Positions 58,478 to 64,000 of a stretch of DNA of 64,000 nucleotides are shown in pieces (positions within the stretch are counted from its first letter, which is position 1; each line of letters opens with the position of its first letter). The DNA is taken from the NCBI RefSeq assembly GCF_003048375.1, contig NZ_CP021642.1, positions 682,001 through 746,000 of the forward strand, given 5' to 3'. The DNA comes from Campylobacter concisus (GTDB lineage: Bacteria; Campylobacterota; Campylobacteria; Campylobacterales; Campylobacteraceae). The notes below the pieces were generated by a model. That model was given only the letters and a program-made list of their open reading frames with translations, was not told the DNA's origin and searched no databases. A program made the position numbers and the translations under genes.

Positions 58478-59149
58478 CTAAACTCCGCCAAATCTTCGCT
58501 CTATATCTTTAAATTTAGCCACGATGTTTGCAAGCTCATCCTTGCCAAAGTCTGGCCAAAGTGTCGGTGTGAAAAATAGCTCCGCGTAGCTTGCCTGCCA
58601 GAGCATGAAATTTGAAAGCCTGCTCTCGCCACCAGTTCTAATGAGAAGATCCACCGGCTCACTCTCATCAAGTGCCGCATTTAGGCTCGCTTCATCTATC
58701 TCGCAGCCTTTTAAATTTAGTTTTCGCACAGCTCTTATAATCTCATCTTTTGAGCCGTAGTTTATCGCTAAATTTAAAAGTAAATTTGCATTTTCCCTTG
58801 TTGCGTCTTTGGTGATCTCTATCTCATTTTTTAGCTCATCGCTAAATGGCGAGATATCGCCGATCGTGTTAAATTTGATCCCATTTTTTATAAAATCATC
58901 ACGCTTTAAAAGAAGAAATTTTTTAAGCAAATTCATCAAAAAATCAACCTCTTTTTGCGGTCTTTTCCAGTTTTCGGTGCTAAATGCGTAAAGGCTTAAA
59001 ATTTTTACTCCATTGTCGATGCAAAATTCGCACATATCGCTCACCACATTTGCTCCGGCCTCGTGCCCATTTGTCCGCAAAAATCCACGCTTTTTCGCCC
59101 AGCGTCCGTTGCCGTCCATGATGATAGCGAGGTGGTTAAGTTTGTTCAA
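58478..59149 (-). CDS. uppS: undecaprenyl diphosphate synthase
   Basis: Cis-prenyltransferase of 223 residues that makes the C55 lipid carrier for peptidoglycan and glycan assembly, using isoprenoids that begin with IspDF here. The catalytic Asp lies in LAIIMDGNGRWAKKRG; RTGGESRLSNFMLWQASYAE and FFTPTLWPDF are the C-terminal signatures. Three bases after the hypothetical gene upstream. Confidence 0.96.
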   Translation of the reverse strand: MNKLNHLAIIMDGNGRWAKKRGFLRTNGHEAGANVVSDMCEFCIDNGVKILSLYAFSTENWKRPQKEVDFLMNLLKKFLLLKRDDFIKNGIKFNTIGDISPFSDELKNEIEITKDATRENANLLLNLAINYGSKDEIIRAVRKLNLKGCEIDEASLNAALDESEPVDLLIRTGGESRLSNFMLWQASYAELFFTPTLWPDFGKDELANIVAKFKDIERRFGGV

Positions 59150-59152
59150 TAT

Positions 59153-59839
59153 CTAGCCTTTAAAGTCAATTATCTGCTCTTTTTTGCTCCAAAGAGCGCT
59201 TACGTTTTGCACCAAAACTGGCGTGTCAAATTCGCTTTTTAGCAAGCTTGCGACGTTGCTAAATGGAGTTGCGATCTCATATAAATTTTCATCTTTAAAT
59301 TTAAAAATAAGCGGCGCAAAATTTGAAAAAACAAGAAAAACTCTCATCTCATTTGCCTCTTTTTTAAGCTGAAAAATGCCGTTTGTACCGCTATATGCAA
59401 AGGGTATATGCACGACATTTTCTTGCAGAGCAAAGAGCATTTTTGCTAGCACTCTCATCTCATCTTTTGTTTTAACTTCGCTTAAGTTTTTAAATAAATA
59501 GCTGTAAAGCCACGATAAATTTTCGTTTTTTACCAAATTTTCTATCAAATTTAACCCGTCAGCCAAAACGTCCTCATCTAAAATTTTTGGTTTTTCGTAT
59601 AAATTTTTTATGACGATGTTTTCGCCCTGACTATGCACCTCGCCCCAGTATCTTGAGCCCACGTTTAGCTCTTTTACACTTTTTGTGTTTAAATTTCTAT
59701 TTGCGAAATTTAAGATATATCTGTTAAAACCGACCTTTTGGCTCACCAAAATGCTAAGCGGCAAGGACGAATTTATCGCTACTAGCGGAGCTTGGCTGTT
59801 TTTTGCTATCTTTTGGACGCGTGAGATCTGCTCTATCAT
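59153..59839 (-). CDS. conserved hypothetical protein
   Basis: Protein of 228 residues without signal peptide or membrane helix. It sits between coaBC (4-base ATGA overlap) and uppS (3-base gap), so it is firmly in the operon. The chain alternates beta and helical segments; the middle resembles, faintly, FliK- or flagellar-type regions, which I do not claim. Function unknown. Confidence 0.75.
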   Translation of the reverse strand: MIEQISRVQKIAKNSQAPLVAINSSLPLSILVSQKVGFNRYILNFANRNLNTKSVKELNVGSRYWGEVHSQGENIVIKNLYEKPKILDEDVLADGLNLIENLVKNENLSWLYSYLFKNLSEVKTKDEMRVLAKMLFALQENVVHIPFAYSGTNGIFQLKKEANEMRVFLVFSNFAPLIFKFKDENLYEIATPFSNVASLLKSEFDTPVLVQNVSALWSKKEQIIDFKG

Positions 59840-61008
59840 AAATTTGCTGCTAGCTCCACTATGCGCCCTGCGATCTCATCTTTTGAGGCAAGCGGTAGTA
59901 AAATCTCGTTATTTTTTGTGATGAAATTTACCTCGTTTTGCTCGCTTGCAAAGCCATTTTTCTCGCCCAAAATATTTAGACAAACTGCGTCAAGCGATTT
60001 TTTCTCTAGCATTGATCTTGCGCTTTTAAGAGCGTTTTCGTTTGAAATCTCAAGTTTAAAGCCGATCTTTTTACAGCTAAATTTACTTAAACTTTGCAAA
60101 ATATCTACATTTTTGTTTAGGCTTAAATTTAAAACTTCGCCAACGTTCTCTTTTTTTATCTTGCCATCAATTTTTGTCGGTACAAAATCACTCACAGCAG
60201 CGCACATTACAAGCAAATTTGCGTCCTCACACTCGCTCTTGCAAAGCTCTAAGAGCTCTCTACTTGAGCTAAATTTAAGGCTAAGAAACGGCTCGCTACT
60301 AGTTTCAAAGCTAGCAAGCAGTTTTACCTCTGCACCTGCGTAGTAAAAGGCTCTAGCCAAGGCTCTTGCCATCTTGCCGCTTGAGAAATTTGTAATGGCT
60401 CTTACATCATCTATCTTTTCGGTTGTCGCGCCGCCTGTGATCACCACTTTTTTGCCTGCAAAAAGTGGCTTGCTAAGCCTTTTAATGACAGCTTCAACTA
60501 TCACTTCAGGACTTGCTAAAGCACCCTTGCCAATGTCACCACAAGCTAGAGTTTTAAGCACTGGCTCAACTACTAAAGCGCCGTTTTTCTTTAAAATTTC
60601 AAGTGAATTTTGCGTCGCAAAATGCTCGATCATATTGTTATTTGCAGCTGGGGCAACGACTAAAGGCACGTGCGAGGCGGCGATTAGCGTTTGCATAAAG
60701 ACATTATCGCAGATGCCAGCTGTTAGCTTATTTATCGTATTTACCGAGGCAGGTGCGATGAGAACTATATCCATTTTAGAGTAGGCTATGTGATTTACGC
60801 CGTCTTGCCAGTTTTGCGTTTGTGAGCTTAAAATTTTATGCTCACTTAGCGCCTCAAAGCCGCTTACACTGCAAAATTCAAGCGCTCCGTCGCTTAAAGC
60901 CACATAAACATCAGCGCCTTGCTTTTTAAGCAGCGATAAAATTTCGAATGCCTTATAAAAGGCGATACTGCCGCAAACGGCAAGTAAAATTTTCTTATTT
61001 TTTAACAT
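59836..61008 (-). CDS. coaBC: bifunctional CoaBC (phosphopantothenoylcysteine decarboxylase/synthetase)
   Basis: Coenzyme A synthesis enzyme of 390 residues. The N-terminal flavoprotein (CoaC) has ILLAVCGSIAFYKA, PAANNNM (active-site segment) and LACGDIGKG; the C-terminal CoaB half starts near GKKVVITGGATTEKID with DDVRAITNFSSGKMA. The ATG at 61008 is chosen (MLKNKKILLAV); it overlaps the glmU end by 14 bases. A TTG 8 codons upstream is less likely. Confidence 0.94.
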   Translation of the reverse strand: MLKNKKILLAVCGSIAFYKAFEILSLLKKQGADVYVALSDGALEFCSVSGFEALSEHKILSSQTQNWQDGVNHIAYSKMDIVLIAPASVNTINKLTAGICDNVFMQTLIAASHVPLVVAPAANNNMIEHFATQNSLEILKKNGALVVEPVLKTLACGDIGKGALASPEVIVEAVIKRLSKPLFAGKKVVITGGATTEKIDDVRAITNFSSGKMARALARAFYYAGAEVKLLASFETSSEPFLSLKFSSSRELLELCKSECEDANLLVMCAAVSDFVPTKIDGKIKKENVGEVLNLSLNKNVDILQSLSKFSCKKIGFKLEISNENALKSARSMLEKKSLDAVCLNILGEKNGFASEQNEVNFITKNNEILLPLASKDEIAGRIVELAANL

Positions 61009-62305
61009 CGTCTTTGCCAAAGAATTTCTCAAAAAAGCCGCTTTTGTTCTCTTGACGACCTCTGCTGATAGCTAGAGCGCCGCTCTCAACGTCTTTTGTG
61101 ATGGTGCTGCCAGCTGCGATGATGACGTTATCAGCGATATTTACAGGGGCGACTAGCTGCGTATCTGAGCCAACAAATACGTTTTTGCCGATTTTGGTTT
61201 TGTATTTTGCCTTGCCGTCGTAGTTGCATGTGATCGTGCCACAACCGATATTTGTACCACTTTCTATCTCGCAGTCGCCAAGATAACTTAAGTGCCCAGC
61301 TTTTACGCCGCTAAGGACGCCCTTTTTAACCTCGACAAAATTTCCTATATGTGTGTCAGAGATTTCAGAATTTGGCCTTATATGAGCTAGTGGCCCGATG
61401 TCTGAGTTTTTGATGATGCTACTTTCTATCACTGATGAGCTTTTAATGATGCTCTCAGTGATGACGCACTCGCCAAGGATACTGACGTTTTCTTCTAGCA
61501 CGCACTCGCCTTCAAATTTAGCTCTGCTGTCTATGAAAATGCTCTCAGGCATGCGCATCAAAACGCCAGCTTTCATCAAATTTTGCTTGATCTCATCTTG
61601 CATGATTTTTTCAGCGATGCTTAGCTGAAATTTATCATTTATGCCCATGAAATTTTGCTCATTAACATTTACTGCAACGCACTTTAAGCCCTTTTCGTTT
61701 GCGATTTTTATGGCGTCAGTTAAATAGTACTCTTTTTGCGCGTTTTGGTTGCTTATGAGCGGTAAAATTTGCTCTAGCGCCTCGCGTTTAAAGCAGTAGC
61801 AGCCAGCATTTACGCTTTTTATAGCAAGCTGCGCTTCGCTCGCATCTTTTTGCTCGACGATGGCCTCAACTTTGCCGTTTTTTATGATAACTCTGCCGTA
61901 GCCAAAAGGATTTGCTGCTTCAAATGAGCTCATAACCACGTCTGCTTCGGCATTTGCTAGACGCATAAGGTCAGTTGATCTAACAAGTGGCATATCGCCG
62001 CAAGTGACAAGCACCTTTTCGCCGCTTAAATTTACGCTCTTTATCGCGCCAGCAGTGCCTGGGAAATTTGCTAGATCTTGCTCGAAAATTTTAGTTTGAG
62101 GGAAAATTTCTTTTATCTTTTTGCTAATTAACTCTTTTTCGTAGTGAAGCACGACGCTAACGTCGTTTGTGATCGCATAAGCTTGCTTTAAGATGTGAAT
62201 AATCATTGGCTCGCCGCATAGCTCAAATAGAACTTTTGGGCGTTTTGATTTCATCCTGGTACCAAGACCAGCAGCTAGGATTATGATTGAAGTATTATTG
62301 TTCAT
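60995..62305 (-). CDS. glmU: bifunctional GlmU (GlcNAc-1-P uridyltransferase / GlcN-1-P acetyltransferase)
   Basis: Completes UDP-GlcNAc synthesis; with glmS in this window both ends of the pathway are present. It has 436 residues. The N-terminal pyrophosphorylase has LAAGLGTRMKSKRPKVL; the C-terminal half is a left-handed beta-helix (NIGCGTITCNYDGKAKYKTK). The ATG at 62305 (MNNNTSIIILAAG) is chosen because AAAAGG precedes it; longer versions begin upstream of that site. First gene of the minus-strand cluster. Confidence 0.95.
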   Translation of the reverse strand: MNNNTSIIILAAGLGTRMKSKRPKVLFELCGEPMIIHILKQAYAITNDVSVVLHYEKELISKKIKEIFPQTKIFEQDLANFPGTAGAIKSVNLSGEKVLVTCGDMPLVRSTDLMRLANAEADVVMSSFEAANPFGYGRVIIKNGKVEAIVEQKDASEAQLAIKSVNAGCYCFKREALEQILPLISNQNAQKEYYLTDAIKIANEKGLKCVAVNVNEQNFMGINDKFQLSIAEKIMQDEIKQNLMKAGVLMRMPESIFIDSRAKFEGECVLEENVSILGECVITESIIKSSSVIESSIIKNSDIGPLAHIRPNSEISDTHIGNFVEVKKGVLSGVKAGHLSYLGDCEIESGTNIGCGTITCNYDGKAKYKTKIGKNVFVGSDTQLVAPVNIADNVIIAAGSTITKDVESGALAISRGRQENKSGFFEKFFGKDDVKK

Positions 62306-62407
62306 TTTTAAGCCTTTTAACGTTAAAAATTTCGCAGATTGTAGCAAAAAATGGCAAACATTTTTTTTAATTTAACGATTGTTTCAACAAAAAGCTAATA
62401 AAATAGC

Positions 62408-62421
62408 AATTCTTAAGAATT
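62408..62421 (+). promoter_or_regulatory. palindrome upstream of motA
   Basis: AATTCTTAAGAATT, a perfect 14-base palindrome immediately before the TATAAA element of motA and in the divergent region with glmU. A possible operator; the regulator is unknown. Confidence 0.45.
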
Positions 62422-62427
62422 TATAAA
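62422..62427 (+). promoter_or_regulatory. candidate motA -10
   Basis: TATAAA, 14 bases before the motA ATG; the short distance makes it tentative. Confidence 0.35.
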
Positions 62428-62441
62428 TAAAGCGAGTTTAA

Positions 62442-63209
62442 ATGGATTTAGGAACCGTCGTCGGCTGGGTTTTGACCCTGGTGCTTTTGTTTGGATCAAT
62501 GGCGATAGGCGTTGGTATAGGACCATACATCGATATCCCTTCTGTGATGATCGTTTTTGGTGGTACTATCGGCGTTATGATGGTTGGCTTCAAGATGGAG
62601 ACGCTTAAAGGTGTTGGTAAATTTTATGGTGTCGCTGTTAAGCCATCAGTTGCTGTAAATTTACCTGAGACTATAAAAAAAGTAGTTGATTACTCAACCA
62701 AAGCTAGGCGAGATGGCATCTTAGCACTTGAGAGCGAAGTAAATAACGAATCAAATCAGTTTTTAAAAAAAGGTCTTTCGATGGCGGTCGATGGCAATGA
62801 GCCAGATGCGATCAGAGCGCTTTTAGAGATCGATATAGATCAGACTAGCACAAGGCATGCAAACAACATCAAAATTTTCGAGCAAGTTGGCGGTTTTGCT
62901 GGTGCGATGGGTATGATCGGTACGCTTATTGGTCTTGTTGCGATGCTTCTTAACATGTCAGATCCTAGTGCGATCGGTCCATCTATGGCGGTCGCCTTGC
63001 TTACGACGCTTTATGGCTCAATGATAGGTAACATCATCGGCGCGCCTGTTGCAAATATCCTCTCGATCCGCGATGCTGATGAGGCACTTGAGAAACAAGT
63101 TATTTTAGAGGGTATCATGGCGATACAAGCAGGGGATAACCCAAGAACGCTTGAGGCTAAGCTTTTAGCATTTTTACCTCCAAAAGATAGAAAAAGTCAG
63201 TTTGAATAA
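62442..63209 (+). CDS. motA: flagellar motor stator protein MotA
   Basis: Inner-membrane proton-channel subunit of the flagellar stator, 255 residues with four helices: two near the N-terminus, a cytoplasmic loop with the charged residues that drive the rotor, and two at about 150-205 (GGFAGAMGMIGTLIGLVAML, ALLTTLYGSMIGNIIGAPVA). Divergent from glmU. Its TAA shares one base with the motB ATG. Confidence 0.95.
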   Translation: MDLGTVVGWVLTLVLLFGSMAIGVGIGPYIDIPSVMIVFGGTIGVMMVGFKMETLKGVGKFYGVAVKPSVAVNLPETIKKVVDYSTKARRDGILALESEVNNESNQFLKKGLSMAVDGNEPDAIRALLEIDIDQTSTRHANNIKIFEQVGGFAGAMGMIGTLIGLVAMLLNMSDPSAIGPSMAVALLTTLYGSMIGNIIGAPVANILSIRDADEALEKQVILEGIMAIQAGDNPRTLEAKLLAFLPPKDRKSQFE

Positions 63210-63988
63210 TGGGTAAGTTAATAAAACCAGAAGAGTGCCCAAAGTGCATGCCTGAGTGGCTGGCATCATTTGGTGACCTTATGTCACTCCTACTTTGCTT
63301 CTTCGTTTTGCTCCTTTCTATGGCGACGATGGATGCTAAAAAGATGGAGGCTGCTGTTGGCTCACTAGCTGGTGCATTAAGCGTACTAGAGGGTGGTGCA
63401 AGACCAGATAGTCAGGTAGAAAAAGAGACAGATCCTGAAAGCAGACGCACTCCAAAGCCAAAAGCTCAAAAAGGCGCTCAAAACGAGGTCACTTCGACTG
63501 TTAAAAAGATAAATGAGCTACTAACGGCTAGCGGGGCACCTGAGATCACGATGGAGGAGAGCGAGGATGGCTTTATCGTTAGGCTTCCAGCTGCGATGCT
63601 CTTTGACAAAGATAGCGCTGAAATTTCTGGCGAGGATGCGAAGCTCTTTTTAAAGCGAATAGGCATGATCATAGCCAAAATGCCAAATGAGGTAAAAACA
63701 GATATCATCGGATACACTGATAATACAAATCCAAGCAAAGACTCTATATACAAAAACAACTGGCAGCTCTCTACCGCAAGGGCACTAAGTGTGCTTGAAG
63801 AGCTAGTTAGCGATGGCGTTCCACAAGAGAGGCTTATCACTTCTGGCAGAGCCTCTTTTGATCCGATCGCTAGTAACAGCACAGAGGAGGGCAGAGCCAA
63901 AAACAATAGGGTAGAAATTCACTTCGTCTCGCTTGAGCCAAAAAATAAAGAGGCTACTAAGAAAAGTATCCTTGATACGAGGAATTAG
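63209..63988 (+). CDS. motB: flagellar motor stator protein MotB
   Basis: Peptidoglycan-anchored stator partner of MotA, 259 residues. One N-terminal helix contains the proton-accepting Asp (FGDLMSLLLCFFVLLLSMAT); a plug/linker follows, then an OmpA-like domain (IIGYTDNTN, LSTARALSVLEELVSDGVP, GRAKNNRVEIHFV). Overlaps motA by one base (TAATG). A GTG at 63991 after GAGGAATTAGTC may open the next gene, but only three codons lie in the window. Confidence 0.95.
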   Translation: MGKLIKPEECPKCMPEWLASFGDLMSLLLCFFVLLLSMATMDAKKMEAAVGSLAGALSVLEGGARPDSQVEKETDPESRRTPKPKAQKGAQNEVTSTVKKINELLTASGAPEITMEESEDGFIVRLPAAMLFDKDSAEISGEDAKLFLKRIGMIIAKMPNEVKTDIIGYTDNTNPSKDSIYKNNWQLSTARALSVLEELVSDGVPQERLITSGRASFDPIASNSTEEGRAKNNRVEIHFVSLEPKNKEATKKSILDTRN

Positions 63989-64000
63989 TCGTGAAAGCAC

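Noticed and set aside
63991-64000. Start of a further gene after motB
   Set aside because: A GTG with an upstream AGGAA is seen, but three codons are too few to support a feature.

Overview
The window is a stretch of an AT-rich Campylobacterota chromosome, most likely a Campylobacter of the concisus/curvus/rectus group. The pointers are the 16S/23S sequence, separate but overlapping rpoB and rpoC (fused in Helicobacter), a major outer membrane porin of the Campylobacter MOMP type, futalosine-pathway mqnE, bifunctional ispDF, a CcsBA cytochrome c assembly protein, and a gene order (ispDF, HP1021-type regulator, sat-like, pgpA; and glmU, coaBC, hypothetical, uppS, pilD, lptF, truA) that I recall from C. 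jejuni. The species name is an inference.

Layout. 1-14.9 kb: rpoB (5' end outside the window), rpoC, a DoxX protein, an NhaC antiporter coupled to isoaspartyl dipeptidase, then rpsL-rpsG-fusA, each block closed by a clear hairpin. 14.9-23.8 kb: tRNA-Arg(CCU), a periplasmic rhodanese, dps with a strong palindrome upstream, a Campylobacter-type hypothetical, a lipoprotein, the porin, a c-type cytochrome followed by its assembly factor CcsBA, and two unknown membrane proteins. 23.8-27.5 kb, minus strand: ispDF, atypical response regulator, sat-like, pgpA. 27.6-33.2 kb: thiC-mrp, an ACT/UPF0210 pair and two unknown proteins. 33.3-42.4 kb: YagU protein, dapD, a PfpI-like protein without its cysteine, a wrecked Fic gene, an Arg/Tyr-rich secreted protein next to a CsgG-like lipoprotein, glmS and a GlnD-like protein with a degenerate transferase site. 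42.5-47.2 kb: mqnE, purine permease, phosphoribosyltransferase, GT39-like membrane protein and a pseudopilin. 47.3-52.9 kb: a complete rRNA operon, 16S-tRNA-Ile-tRNA-Ala-23S-5S. 53-55.9 kb: a gene-free AT-rich stretch, a periplasmic protein frameshifted in its signal peptide, a J-domain protein, a small protein and tRNA-Arg(GCG). 55.9-62.3 kb, minus strand: glmU, coaBC, hypothetical, uppS, prepilin peptidase, lptF and truA, largely overlapping. 62.4-64 kb: motA-motB.

Most of this is core housekeeping DNA: transcription, translation, isoprenoid, peptidoglycan and LPS precursor supply (ispDF, uppS, glmS, glmU, dapD, lptF), cofactor synthesis (thiC, mqnE, coaBC), cytochrome maturation and motility. 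No CRISPR array, insertion sequence, prophage or integron was seen. The most interesting signals are regulatory or degenerate: the rRNA operon carries matching boxA-like elements and long RNase III-type processing stems; the regulator at 25.5-26.4 kb has lost its phospho-acceptor Asp; the GlnD-like, PfpI-like and sat-like proteins each lack hallmark active-site residues; dps has a 10-1-10 palindrome; and the CsgG-like lipoprotein with its repeat-rich secreted neighbour may be a small export pair.
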